From positions 1-61,142 of the forward strand of contig CBDUQI010000008.1 in NCBI GenBank assembly GCA_965369325.1: a stretch of DNA of 61,142 bases. The letters run 5' to 3'. Source of the stretch: CBDUQI01 sp965369325. Lineage in GTDB: Bacteria; Pseudomonadota; Gammaproteobacteria; Steroidobacterales; JBCBZW01. The position numbers and the translations under genes were made by a program. Under the pieces are notes generated by a model that saw only the letters and a program-made list of their open reading frames with translations, ran no database searches and had not been told where the DNA came from. Below are positions 26,701 to 35,755 of this stretch, one piece after another (the stretch's first letter is position 1; the number at the start of each line of letters is the position of its first letter).

Positions 26701-28186
26701 AATCCGCGACCCGAACTCACTGCCTGGCCCCATCGGGCACGTGCTGCTGATCGGGTTTATCCTACTCGTGATGATGCCGACCGGGCAGCTTAACAGCAAC
26801 GAAGAGTACTACTTTCAGCTGGCGCACCGGTTCATTTCGCCCGCAGCGTTCATGCAGGATGCCGCAATGCATATGGATGCCAGCGTACGTCTGCTATTTG
26901 CCAATATTCTGCTGGGTGGCCCTGTCGCATTGTTTGGGTATGAGGCCACCCAGATCCTGTGGCGCTTACTAAACGCCGTACTGTACGGCGTAGCGCTCGG
27001 CTCATTGCTGGGCGCGTTGCGGGTACGAGTGAGTGAGGGGCTGATCGCGCTCGCCCTGTTCGTTCTGCTGGATCAGCAGCTGTTCGGCGGCGAGTGGCTG
27101 CTGCGCTCGGTCGAAAGTAAGACGCTGGCCTACCCGCTGTGCATGTTGGGGCTCGCGGCCAGCCTGCGCCGCGCTTACCTGCAGGCCGACGTGTGGCTGG
27201 TGCTGGCCACTTGGCTGCATGTGCTGGCCGGTGGTTTCTGGATGCTGTTTTCGTTGCTGCTGCATCGGCTGGACCGCCCGCGAGGCGGGCGCCTGTGGTG
27301 GCGACTGGTTCGCTACGGGGTGCTGGTCGCCCCGTTGGTGTGGTGGTTGTTCCGAGAGCAGTTCGGCCTGGGCAGCGAGCTGGGCGACGAGCGCGATGCC
27401 CTGCATGCCTTGCGCAATGCTCACCACGTGGCGCCATTCGCGGAACCCTTTCGTTTCTGGCGCGAGTGGACGCCAGGTATTGCTTTGTCTGTCGGATTAT
27501 TCGCAGCGCTGCTTTACGTGGGAGTACACCACGGCGGACGCATCCGGGTGATGGCCATAGCGCTGGCGGTGCTCATGGCGTACTTCTGGCTGGCGTTTAC
27601 GCTCGCTTGGCTTGACCAAAACACGCATCGTTTCGCCAAGTGGTTCCTGTTCCGCCCATCCAGCCTCGGTTTGCTGCTGAGCTTGCTGGTGCTGCTGGGG
27701 TGGCTGCGTGAGGCGGGGCCCCATGCACGCGGCATGCGGGTGGTCTTGTTGCTGCTCGTGCTCCCGGCGGCGCTGTGGGCGGCGTTGCAACCGCGGCTGC
27801 TGGAGTTGTACGGGCGCCAGGAAGTGACCCAGCAGAGCGCGAAGATCCGCGAGGCTGTGGCAGGCTATAGCGCTCGTCAGGACATTGTGCTGATTCATCC
27901 TGGCCACGACGGCGCTGAACCGGAGGTAAATTTTACCCGGGTGCTGGATCGGCCCACCTGGATCAGCAGCAAGTTCGTCCCGGCCCGGCCGGAGGATTTT
28001 GCCGGCTGGCAGCAACGCGTGGCGCGGCGCGAGCAGGTGTTTGCCAGCCACTGCGCCAAGGGTGTGCCCAAAGGCGTGCGACTGCTGTTGGGACGCAATG
28101 AGGACTGGCGCGGTGCATTGCGTCGCTGCGGTGATCTGGTGCTGCAAACCGATCACTATTGGCTGATCCAACCGAGACGGCCCTGA
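26690..28186 (+). CDS. Polytopic membrane protein of the glycan cluster, function unknown
   Basis: A 498-residue membrane protein with about 10 hydrophobic segments and a soluble C-terminal domain from ~385 (IVLIHPGHDGAEPEVN onward). A conserved-looking loop after the first helix (NSNEEYYFQLAHRF) and LRSVESKTLAYPL are reminiscent of GT-C-like or unnamed integral membrane proteins in surface-polysaccharide loci. I cannot assign a family. The start overlaps the methyltransferase gene by 11 bp. A role in chain assembly or export is only a suggestion from position. Confidence 0.75.
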   Translation: MRSRIRDPNSLPGPIGHVLLIGFILLVMMPTGQLNSNEEYYFQLAHRFISPAAFMQDAAMHMDASVRLLFANILLGGPVALFGYEATQILWRLLNAVLYGVALGSLLGALRVRVSEGLIALALFVLLDQQLFGGEWLLRSVESKTLAYPLCMLGLAASLRRAYLQADVWLVLATWLHVLAGGFWMLFSLLLHRLDRPRGGRLWWRLVRYGVLVAPLVWWLFREQFGLGSELGDERDALHALRNAHHVAPFAEPFRFWREWTPGIALSVGLFAALLYVGVHHGGRIRVMAIALAVLMAYFWLAFTLAWLDQNTHRFAKWFLFRPSSLGLLLSLLVLLGWLREAGPHARGMRVVLLLLVLPAALWAALQPRLLELYGRQEVTQQSAKIREAVAGYSARQDIVLIHPGHDGAEPEVNFTRVLDRPTWISSKFVPARPEDFAGWQQRVARREQVFASHCAKGVPKGVRLLLGRNEDWRGALRRCGDLVLQTDHYWLIQPRRP

Positions 28187-28259
28187 GTGAGCACGGGCGC
28201 GAGGTGAGCCGATGGCCCGCCGCACAGGGTGCTTTAACAATAAGCAGGAGCAACTAGTT

Positions 28260-28775
28260 ATGGATCTTTCGGCTCAAATCCGCGATGTGCCCGATTTCCC
28301 GGTGCCCGGAATTGTGTTCAAAGACATCACGCCGATGCTGGGTAATCCAGCCGCGCTGTCGTACGCCATCGCCTGTCTGGCGGACGGCCTGCGACCATTG
28401 AAGGTAGATCGCATCGTCGGGATAGAATCGCGGGGGTTTATCTTCGGTGTACCGCTGGCACTGCAACTCGGTGTCGGGTTCTCGCCGGTGCGCAAGCCCG
28501 GAAAACTGCCCTGGCGCACGCATAGCCAGCAATATGCGCTGGAGTACGGCACCGATACGCTGCAGATTCATATCGATGCGGCGCGTTCAGGCGAGCGTGT
28601 GGCGATCGTGGATGACCTGCTGGCGACCGGCGGTACGATGGCCGCGACGGTGAAGCTGGTGGAGGCCACTGGTGCGCAGGTGGTGGTCTGCGCTGTGGTC
28701 ATCGAGTTGGAGTTTCTAAAGGGACGCGAGCGTCTGGGGCAGCTGCCGGTGCAACGCCTGCTCAGCTACGACTAG
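28260..28775 (+). CDS. apt: Adenine phosphoribosyltransferase
   Basis: A 171-residue type I phosphoribosyltransferase that salvages adenine to AMP using PRPP. It has the adenine-specific N-terminus (IRDVPDFPVPGIVFKDITP), RIVGIESRGFIFG and the PRPP loop VAIVDDLLATGGTM. The start ATG 28260 with AGGAG about 10 bases before it gives the family's normal length. An upstream ATG at 28212 would add 16 residues. It is cytoplasmic and unrelated to the glycan genes before it. Confidence 0.94.
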   Translation: MDLSAQIRDVPDFPVPGIVFKDITPMLGNPAALSYAIACLADGLRPLKVDRIVGIESRGFIFGVPLALQLGVGFSPVRKPGKLPWRTHSQQYALEYGTDTLQIHIDAARSGERVAIVDDLLATGGTMAATVKLVEATGAQVVVCAVVIELEFLKGRERLGQLPVQRLLSYD

Positions 28776-28782
28776 CTGGCAG

Positions 28783-29643
28783 TCAACGATGCCATGCCGA
28801 CGCGTCGAGGCGGAACTTGTCGCTGACAAACTCGATATCTGGTGCATAGTACTGCGCGAGTGCTTGCTTGGCGGCTGGCGGGATCGCCAGTTTTGGATAG
28901 TCGCTGTTCTTTTTCTTCTGTCCCGTGGCGGTAGCGACGACCGTCTCAGCGGGCAGCGCCAAAAATTCCGCGATATCCTTTAGCACCTGATCCGGCTGCT
29001 CCCGGATATGATCAAACAGCACATAGTGGATGCGTGCCGGATCGAACACCGCCTCCCAGTTTTCGATCACCTGCCGGTAGCGCCCGTGTCGGAGCCGTCC
29101 CTCCAACATCGTGCGCTCAAGCAGCTCTTGTTCGGGCAGTCTGGCCAGATCCAGCCCGTGCTTTTTGTATAGAAAATTACCTACACCGGACCAGGCACGC
29201 TCCACCGGATTGCGCATCACGTAGATGATTTTTACCTCGGGCATGCGAGTGGCGATAAGTTTGATCCGCTGCGCAGAGACAACCGCGTAGGTGGGGGTAA
29301 TGTCGCCGGCGAGGCGTGTGCCGGCATCGCGATACTGCAGTGAGTACCAGCGCCAGTGCGATTCGCAGGCCAAGTCGAAGCGCGTTGCATAGAACGCCTC
29401 CTCGCTTGCGCCCACCTCGTCCAGAAAATGCAGTTCTTTCGCGGCGGGTAAATATACACCATGCAGTTGGCTTAACTGATGGTGTAACCAGGTTGTGCCG
29501 CATCTGGGCGCGCCGATGCATAGAAAATCAGGGAGCCGAAGAGGGCCGGATTGCCGCTTGCGAGTGTAGAGTAGCTGTGCACGCTGCACCAGATTTCGAC
29601 GCAGGCGGATCGCCCTGTTCTGCAGCGGCTTGAGTGCCCGCAT
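28783..29643 (-). CDS. Sulfotransferase family protein
   Basis: A 286-residue protein with the PAPS 5'-phosphosulfate loop LCIGAPRCGTTWLHHQL and the 3'-phosphate motif YVMRNPVERAWSG. Such enzymes transfer sulfate from PAPS to a carbohydrate or other hydroxyl. Convergent to apt and close to the glycan cluster, it could sulfate the surface polysaccharide, but there is no direct evidence. It begins one base after the stop codon of the lipoprotein gene on the same strand, so the two form an operon. Confidence 0.86.
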   Translation of the reverse strand: MRALKPLQNRAIRLRRNLVQRAQLLYTRKRQSGPLRLPDFLCIGAPRCGTTWLHHQLSQLHGVYLPAAKELHFLDEVGASEEAFYATRFDLACESHWRWYSLQYRDAGTRLAGDITPTYAVVSAQRIKLIATRMPEVKIIYVMRNPVERAWSGVGNFLYKKHGLDLARLPEQELLERTMLEGRLRHGRYRQVIENWEAVFDPARIHYVLFDHIREQPDQVLKDIAEFLALPAETVVATATGQKKKNSDYPKLAIPPAAKQALAQYYAPDIEFVSDKFRLDASAWHR

Positions 29644-29644
29644 G

Positions 29645-30085
29645 TTAGGGGAAGAACTCGAATAAGTAGGTCACCTGTTCATCGGTCAATTGATAAATGC
29701 CATCCAGCGCGCAGCGCGCACCGTTGACGGTCACGGCCCCCAACTGGTTGTGCAGATAGCGCGAGTCGTCATCCAGCACCAGTGGCTCACTTCGGCTCAA
29801 GTTGTAGCAGGGCCGCGCGAACACCAGCAGATAGGGCTTGCGCCGTTTGCCGACCACCACCATGCGCCGGTTGACGGGTTGCATGCTGGCGATGTCTTCG
29901 TAGCGCAGCCGTTGCACGGGTACCGCGCCTTCGGGGATTAGTACCATGTTCTGCTCGGACGTGCCTTCGTTGCCTTTGCGGGTGCTGCTGCAGGCACTGA
30001 GCAGCACCAACGCCAACGCACTTAGGACAAGTGCCCGCACCGGGGAGGCCGGACGGCGTGGCGGAAAGATTGGCTTAGAGGTCAT
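29645..30085 (-). CDS. Small lipoprotein, DUF6491-like
   Basis: A 146-residue lipoprotein. The signal segment ends LALVLLSAC, a clear lipobox, after a basic N-region. The mature part has YLLVFARPCYNLSRS and a C-terminal ARCALDGIYQLTDEQV, two cysteines that could pair. The general layout resembles small gammaproteobacterial lipoproteins grouped under DUF6491; I hold that name loosely. ATG 30085 has GGAGA about ten bases upstream. Function unknown. Confidence 0.72.
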   Translation of the reverse strand: MTSKPIFPPRRPASPVRALVLSALALVLLSACSSTRKGNEGTSEQNMVLIPEGAVPVQRLRYEDIASMQPVNRRMVVVGKRRKPYLLVFARPCYNLSRSEPLVLDDDSRYLHNQLGAVTVNGARCALDGIYQLTDEQVTYLFEFFP

Positions 30086-30322
30086 TACAGTGTTCTCCGG
30101 GGCTAGCACAGCTTGGGCTTGTTAAGGGCTAAAGTGCCTACGGGCCGCCACCGTAGGATTTTAACAGTATCCGGTCCGAGGGTTGAGTGCTCCGACCGAT
30201 TCAGCGCAGCGGATTGCCGGCCCGGCGAGGTGAGCGTTGGAGGCAGTGCAAACGCCCGGCGCATCTGCTAGCGTCGCGCTCAGGCACTTGTTGCCTGACG
30301 CAAGGCCTGGGACTTAAAGCCG

Positions 30323-31861
30323 ATGAGCCACGATAACCATATGATTGACGATAGCGAGTATCTCAAACGCATTCTCACCTCACGTGTGTACGATGTCGCC
30401 TGCCAGAGTCCGTTGGAGCATGCCCCGCTGTTGAGTGGCCGCCTGGAAAACGACATCTGGCTAAAACGAGAAGACCTGCAATCGGTGTTTTCGTTCAAAT
30501 TGCGTGGCGCTTACAATCGCATTTGCACGCTGACCGATGCGCAACGCGCCCTTGGTGTGATCTGCAGTTCTGCCGGTAATCACGCGCAGGGTGTCGCGCT
30601 AGCGGGTCGCACGCTCAACATTCGCGCGTTGGTCGTCATGCCAGTGACCACGCCCAATATCAAGGTGGATGCGGTGCGCCGCCTGGGCGCTGAGGTGGTG
30701 CTGGAAGGCGATGCTTACGATGACGCTTATGCGCATGCCCGAGTGCTGGAAGCTGAGCAGAATCTCACCTTTGTGCACCCGTTTGATGACCCGGATGTGA
30801 TTGCTGGGCAGGGCACCATCGGGATGGAGATTTTGAATCAGCTCGGGGATGTGCCCGATGCGGTATTCGTGCCTATCGGTGGCGGCGGGCTGATGGCGGG
30901 TATCGCGACCTACATTAAGGCGTTGCAGCCGCGGGTGCAGCTCATCGGGGTGGAGCCGAGCGACTCCAACAGCATGCAGCAGGCGCTGGCGGCTGGTGCG
31001 CCGGTTACGCTGGATCACGTGGGGATCTTCGCTGACGGGGTAGCGGTAAAACGGGTGGGTGATGAGACGTTTCGGCTATGCCAGAAGCATGTGGACAGCA
31101 TTGTCACTGCCGACACCGATGAGATCTGCGCGGCTATTCGCGATATCTTTGAGCAGACCCGCAGTGTGGTCGAGCCCGCCGGCGCGTTGGCGATGGCAGG
31201 CCTTAAGCGCTATGTTGCGGACAACGGCTTGCGCGGCAAGCGCCTTGTCGCGATCAACTGCGGTGCCAACGTAAATTTCGATCGCCTACGCCACATCGCC
31301 GAGCGTGCCTCAGTAGGTGAGCATCAGGAGGCGCTGTTCGCCGTGCAGATTCCTGAAAAACGCGGCAGCTTTATGCAGTTTTGCGGCGCGATTGGCAAAC
31401 GCAACGTGACTGAATTCAACTACCGCTACAACGATCCGCAGCAGGCTAACTTGTTCGTTGGCATCGAATTGCGTGAGGGGCTGGCGGAAAAAGATGAGGT
31501 ACTTACCCACCTGCATGAGCTTGGTTACACGTTGGTGGATCTGACCGAGAACGAGCTGGCCAAAGTGCACGTGCGACATATGGTGGGTGGCTCAGTCGGC
31601 AACGTCGAGGATGAGCAGCTTATCCGGTTTGAGTTTCCCGAACGTCCCGGCACGCTGATGGAATTTCTGCAGACGGTGGGCGGGCAGTGGAACATCAGTT
31701 TGTTCCATTACCGTAACCACGGCGCGGATCACGGGCGGGTATTGACTGGTGTGCAGGTGCCATCCCAGCAACGCGATGAGTTCTTCCGTCACCTGGATGA
31801 GTTGGGCTACGCGTACTGGGACGAGACTCGTAATCCCGCTTACCAGATGTTCTTGGGCTAG
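30323..31861 (+). CDS. ilvA: Biosynthetic threonine ammonia-lyase
   Basis: A 512-residue PLP enzyme converting threonine to 2-oxobutyrate, the first step to isoleucine. SVFSFKLRGAYNR holds the PLP Lys (residue 59), SSAGNHAQGVAL and PIGGGGLMAGIATY the phosphate loop. Two C-terminal regulatory ACT-like repeats (ALFAVQIPEKRGSF and LIRFEFPERPGTL) mark the isoleucine-inhibited biosynthetic form rather than the short catabolic TdcB. Length is close to the E. coli enzyme. Confidence 0.95.
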   Translation: MSHDNHMIDDSEYLKRILTSRVYDVACQSPLEHAPLLSGRLENDIWLKREDLQSVFSFKLRGAYNRICTLTDAQRALGVICSSAGNHAQGVALAGRTLNIRALVVMPVTTPNIKVDAVRRLGAEVVLEGDAYDDAYAHARVLEAEQNLTFVHPFDDPDVIAGQGTIGMEILNQLGDVPDAVFVPIGGGGLMAGIATYIKALQPRVQLIGVEPSDSNSMQQALAAGAPVTLDHVGIFADGVAVKRVGDETFRLCQKHVDSIVTADTDEICAAIRDIFEQTRSVVEPAGALAMAGLKRYVADNGLRGKRLVAINCGANVNFDRLRHIAERASVGEHQEALFAVQIPEKRGSFMQFCGAIGKRNVTEFNYRYNDPQQANLFVGIELREGLAEKDEVLTHLHELGYTLVDLTENELAKVHVRHMVGGSVGNVEDEQLIRFEFPERPGTLMEFLQTVGGQWNISLFHYRNHGADHGRVLTGVQVPSQQRDEFFRHLDELGYAYWDETRNPAYQMFLG

Positions 31862-31882
31862 CAGCGTGTTGAAAAAGTCTCT

Positions 31883-31900
31883 GGCGGCGCGCACGCCGCC
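31883..31900 (-). terminator. Hairpin between convergent ilvA and aldolase genes
   Basis: GGCGGCG (31883-31889) and CGCCGCC (31894-31900) form a 7-bp GC-rich stem with a CGCA loop. Read on the minus strand, the stem is followed after six bases by TTTTT, which fits a weak intrinsic terminator for the aldolase gene if the overlap with its end is tolerated by transcripts arriving from upstream; it may also act on ilvA transcripts. Confidence 0.5.
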
Positions 31901-31908
31901 ATACGCGC

Positions 31909-32679
31909 TCAGTCTCGGAATGAGGGGTCGATACGATCGAGTTTGCGTAGCAGACCGGGCCAGGCGATGCCTCCGCCGAGTCCGCGGGTAACCTGAGCCG
32001 CCTGGGCCTTAGCGCCCGCAATAATCTGCGGATTGATTTCGATCAGCTCGCGCCCGCCGGCCTGGGCACCCAGTTGAATCTGACAGGCGCTCTCCAGCAG
32101 ATACATGAACAGAAATGCATCGGCGACGGTCGCGCCGGCCGTTAGTAGGCCGTGGTTACGCAGGATATAGAAGTTCGCCTCCCCCATATCCGCCACTAAC
32201 CGTGGTTTTTCCTCCTCGTTTAACGCCACCCCTTCGTAGTCATGGTAGGCCATAGAGGCCAGGCAAAAGATGGACTGCTGCGACAGCGGCAGCAGCCCGT
32301 TCGACTGGGCTGAGACGGCGACGCCGGCACGGGTGTGGGTGTGCAGCACGCAGCCCACATCCTCGCGCGCGCCGTGAATGGTGCTGTGAATCACAAACCC
32401 CGCCGGGTTCACCGGGTAGGGCGAGTCCATTATCTTGTTGCCCTCGCCGTCGATCTTGACCAGATTGCTGGCGGTTACCTCCTCGAAGAACAACCCGTAA
32501 GGGTTGATCAGAAAGTGCTCCTCCGGCCCCGGTACCCGGGCGGAGATGTGCGTAAATACCAGGTCGGCCCAGCCGTGCATGGCAATGGCCCGATAACAGG
32601 CCGCCAGATCCACCCGGATGGCCCATTCCTCCTCACTCACCTGTTCGCGCACCGGCTGCGCGCTGCTCGCGCGGCCCAT
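31909..32679 (-). CDS. Class II aldolase/adducin-family protein
   Basis: A 256-residue protein of the zinc-dependent class II aldolase/adducin fold. Metal and active-site motifs are present: FTHISARVPG, HTHTRAGVAVSA and ILRNHGLLTAGATVADAF. Members include fuculose-phosphate aldolase, but many, including this adducin-like subgroup with LINPYGLFFEEVTASNL, have no settled substrate. ATG 32679 lies two bases from the peroxiredoxin stop (TAACATG), so the two are co-translated. Confidence 0.86.
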   Translation of the reverse strand: MGRASSAQPVREQVSEEEWAIRVDLAACYRAIAMHGWADLVFTHISARVPGPEEHFLINPYGLFFEEVTASNLVKIDGEGNKIMDSPYPVNPAGFVIHSTIHGAREDVGCVLHTHTRAGVAVSAQSNGLLPLSQQSIFCLASMAYHDYEGVALNEEEKPRLVADMGEANFYILRNHGLLTAGATVADAFLFMYLLESACQIQLGAQAGGRELIEINPQIIAGAKAQAAQVTRGLGGGIAWPGLLRKLDRIDPSFRD

Positions 32680-32680
32680 G

Positions 32681-33151
32681 TTACTTGCCACCGAGCAGTG
32701 CCTGTAGCACCTTTGCCGGGTGGTCGGCCGCTTTGGGTACACGCCGCCAGTGCTTCACCACTTTGCCGTTTTCGCCCACCCAGACAGTTGAGCGGATAAC
32801 CCCGATCTTTACCTTGCCGTACATCATCTTCTCGCCCCACGCACCGTACTTTTCCATCACCTTTTTGGTCGGATCGCACAGCAACGGGAAGGGCAGGTTG
32901 TATTTGTCTACAAACTTGGCGTGCGAGGCCTCATCGTCGGGCGAGATACCCAGCACCACCGTTCCGGTGTCCTGGATCTCCTGCCAAAGATCGCGAAAAC
33001 CACAGGCCTGTTTGGTGCATCCCGGGGTATCGTCCTTGGGGTAGAAGTAGACGATAACGTTCTTCCCGCGCAGGTCTTTCAATGCAACCTTGTTGCCGTT
33101 GGTGTCTTTCAGGGTAAAGGCCGGAGCCGCTTTACCTTCTTCAATTGCCAT
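32681..33151 (-). CDS. bcp: Thioredoxin-dependent peroxiredoxin, Bcp type
   Basis: A 156-residue peroxiredoxin that reduces hydrogen peroxide and organic hydroperoxides. YFYPKDDTPGCTKQACGF carries the peroxidatic Cys45 and a second Cys50 five residues on, the atypical 2-Cys arrangement of Bcp/PrxQ. It is cytoplasmic and first in a two-gene operon with the aldolase-family protein. Confidence 0.94.
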   Translation of the reverse strand: MAIEEGKAAPAFTLKDTNGNKVALKDLRGKNVIVYFYPKDDTPGCTKQACGFRDLWQEIQDTGTVVLGISPDDEASHAKFVDKYNLPFPLLCDPTKKVMEKYGAWGEKMMYGKVKIGVIRSTVWVGENGKVVKHWRRVPKAADHPAKVLQALLGGK

Positions 33152-33491
33152 GGGCTGTGTTCCTTAACTGTCATCCGGCTGCCACTTGATACCGTATCGC
33201 GGGCAGATGGCGGCCTCTGGAGTGCCGATTCGAGCCGGCACATTCACTCAAACACGCAGTTTAGCGTGCTCTGGCTGCGACCGGTAGAACCCAGTGGTCG
33301 AGGTGGTGCGCCAGAGGTCCGGGGCGCCGGTTCACCTCCTCGCGCCGGGCTTATGCTCGGCCACCCTCACTCCACACCGGGCGGGATTGTCTGGACTTGA
33401 CGTTCGTCACATCTTTAGCTCTGGCTAAGGAGCAGGCTGCTGGGGTACAGTCCGGCCAATTGACGGCAAGGGCGTAGCCTGGAGTGGCCTG
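33152..33491. other. Divergent intergenic region between bcp and zwf
   Basis: 340 bases with no gene. A short palindrome TGACG-TT-CGTCA lies at 33398-33409, 83 bases before zwf, and could be a regulator site. I found no match to the HexR operator known from pseudomonads, and no convincing -35/-10 pair. Confidence 0.4.
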
Positions 33492-35000
33492 ATGGCTCAA
33501 TTCGTTCCCGTCGCAGCCTGCGACATAGTGATCTTTGGGGCGACCGGTGATCTCACTCGCCGCAAGCTGCTGCCTGCCCTGTTTCATCGTGATCGCGACG
33601 GACAACTCAGTGGCGATACCCGCATTATCGGGGTCTCCCGCAGCGCGCGTGATGATGCAGCCTTTGTGCAACTAGTGCGTGATTCGCTGGAGCGCTTCTT
33701 AAAGCCGGGCGAGTTGCAGGAGGAGGTGTGGGCCCGCTTTTCGCAGCGCTTGTCCTATTTCGCCGTGGATGTCACTACCGATGGCGACTGGCCCGCGCTT
33801 GCTGCGGCTGTACTGGCGCCTGCGCCCCGGGTGCGTGTGTACTACCTGGCGACCAGCCCAAATCTGTTCGGCCCCACAGCGTTAAAGCTGGCCCAGTTTG
33901 ATTTGGTGCACCCGCACTCGCGGATTGTGCTGGAGAAACCGCTGGGCTCGGATCTAGCCTCTGCGCGCGCGGTGAACGATGAGGTCGGTCGCGTGTTCAG
34001 CGAAGAGCAGATTTTCCGCATCGACCATTATCTAGGTAAAGAAACGGTCCAGAACCTGCTTGCCCTTAGATTCGGCAACTCACTGTTTGAGCCGTTGTGG
34101 CGGCGCGGTACCGTGAATCACGTGCAGATCACTGTCGCCGAGGATATTGGCGTGGGAACGCGCGGACAGTTTTACGACGATGTCGGCGCGCTGAAAGACA
34201 TGGTGCAGAATCACTTGCTGCAATTGCTTTGCCTGGTCGCCATGGAGGCGCCCAGCAGCCTGGATCACGAGCAGATTCGGGGCGAGAAAATTAAAGTCCT
34301 GCAAGCACTGCGTCCGATCACGAGGGCGGAGGTCGCCACCGAGACGGTGCGTGGCCAATATGCGGCCGGGGCGATCGATGGCGCGGCGGTGCCAGGCTAT
34401 GCGCAGGATCTGGAGGACGCGGGCGACCACGATGGCAGCGGCGGGCCTTCTCAGAGCGAGACCTTTGTTGCCATCAAAGCGCAGATTGATAATTGGCGCT
34501 GGGCAAACGTGCCGTTCTACCTGCGCACCGGCAAGCGACTGGCGACCAAGACCTCGCAGATTGTGATCCAGTTCAACCCGGTGGCGCACTCGATTTTCCC
34601 GGAAGCGGCCGGCAAGGTTGAGGCCAACCGCCTCACCATCCGCTTGCAGCCCAACGAGGGGGTGATGCTCTCATTGATGACCAAGCAACCCGGCCCGGGC
34701 GGTTTTGAGTTGCGCTCGCTGCCGTTGAACCTGAGTTTCTCAGATGTGTTTGAGTTGCGTTACCCGGATGCATACGAGCGGCTGCTGATGGAAGTGATCC
34801 GCGGCAATCCCGCGCTATTCATGCGCCGCGATGAGGTGGAGGCCGCTTGGCAGTGGATCGACCAGATTCGCGCGGGCTGGGAAGCGGACAGCACGCCGCT
34901 TGTCCCGTATCTTGCCGGCAGCTGGGGGCCTACCGAAGCTGCCATGCTGCTGGATCGCGATGGTCGCTCGTGGCGCAACAACGCCCCCGGAAGCGGATGA
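33492..35000 (+). CDS. zwf: Glucose-6-phosphate 1-dehydrogenase
   Basis: A 502-residue enzyme oxidising glucose 6-phosphate to 6-phosphogluconolactone with NAD(P). It has the N-terminal IFGATGDLTRRKLLPAL coenzyme motif and RIDHYLGKETVQN with the active-site residues. An internal stretch rich in Gly/Asp (EDAGDHDGSGGPSQSETF) precedes the usual ETFVA strand. ATG 33492 has GGAG 6 bases upstream. It is the first gene of the zwf-pgl-edd-eda Entner-Doudoroff operon and overlaps pgl by 4 bp. Confidence 0.96.
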   Translation: MAQFVPVAACDIVIFGATGDLTRRKLLPALFHRDRDGQLSGDTRIIGVSRSARDDAAFVQLVRDSLERFLKPGELQEEVWARFSQRLSYFAVDVTTDGDWPALAAAVLAPAPRVRVYYLATSPNLFGPTALKLAQFDLVHPHSRIVLEKPLGSDLASARAVNDEVGRVFSEEQIFRIDHYLGKETVQNLLALRFGNSLFEPLWRRGTVNHVQITVAEDIGVGTRGQFYDDVGALKDMVQNHLLQLLCLVAMEAPSSLDHEQIRGEKIKVLQALRPITRAEVATETVRGQYAAGAIDGAAVPGYAQDLEDAGDHDGSGGPSQSETFVAIKAQIDNWRWANVPFYLRTGKRLATKTSQIVIQFNPVAHSIFPEAAGKVEANRLTIRLQPNEGVMLSLMTKQPGPGGFELRSLPLNLSFSDVFELRYPDAYERLLMEVIRGNPALFMRRDEVEAAWQWIDQIRAGWEADSTPLVPYLAGSWGPTEAAMLLDRDGRSWRNNAPGSG

Positions 35001-35716
35001 TGGGCGAGGCCGGCCGCACGGCGGCGGTGTGTCAGCACCGTTATGCTCATCGCGAGGCATTGATGCTGGCGTTAGTCCAGCATATCGAGGCGACGCTGAA
35101 CGAGGGCCTGCAGGCGGGCCGGCGCGTGAGCGCGGTGCTGAGCGGCGGCAGCTCGCCGTTGCCGGTCTACCGCGAGTTAGCCCAACGGGCACTGGATTGG
35201 GCGCATGTTGATCTCACGCTGTCGGACGAGCGCTGGGTGGCCAGCGATGATGCCAGCAGTAATGAGGGCATGGTGCGCCGGGAATTGCTGACTGACCAGG
35301 CCAGCGCGGCGACGTTGGTGCCTCTCTACCACCCCGGTTGTGCGACGCCGCGGGAGGCCTTGGCGCCCGTGCAGGCACGGCTGAGGCGAATGGCGCGGCC
35401 GTTTGATCTGTGCCTGCTGGGCATGGGCACCGATGGACACACTGCCTCGCTGTTCCCGGATGCTGAGGATTTGGCGCAGGCATTGAGCTCGCAACAGCTT
35501 CTGGCGCCGGCGCAGGTTCCGCGGCTGGCGCAGGCGCGTATGACGCTCACCCCGCACGCATTGCTGCAAAGCCGGCAGATCGTGCTACTGCTGCTCGGCC
35601 AGGACAAATGGGATGTGTTTGAGCAGGCCATGGCCGCTACCGATATCGCCGCCATGCCGGTGCGCGTGGTGTTGCATCAGGCGGACGTGCCTGTGCACGT
35701 CTTCTGGGCCCCGTAA
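34997..35716 (+). CDS. pgl: 6-phosphogluconolactonase
   Basis: A 239-residue sugar-lactone hydrolase of the DevB/SOL type. It shows VLSGGSSPLPVYREL, LTLSDERWV and LLGMGTDGHTASLFP, the three family motifs. It hydrolyses the lactone made by Zwf to 6-phosphogluconate. ATG 34997 overlaps the zwf stop (ATGA), and a second ATG follows directly. The frame is open 150 bases further upstream inside zwf, but that extension is non-native. Confidence 0.92.
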   Translation: MMGEAGRTAAVCQHRYAHREALMLALVQHIEATLNEGLQAGRRVSAVLSGGSSPLPVYRELAQRALDWAHVDLTLSDERWVASDDASSNEGMVRRELLTDQASAATLVPLYHPGCATPREALAPVQARLRRMARPFDLCLLGMGTDGHTASLFPDAEDLAQALSSQQLLAPAQVPRLAQARMTLTPHALLQSRQIVLLLLGQDKWDVFEQAMAATDIAAMPVRVVLHQADVPVHVFWAP

Positions 35717-35755
35717 GGCACGCCCCGCGGCTTCCCGCGGCGGCAGGAGTAATTG

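Noticed and set aside
33152..33491. HexR operator before zwf
   Set aside because: No match to the pseudomonad HexR consensus; only an unrelated 12-bp palindrome was found.
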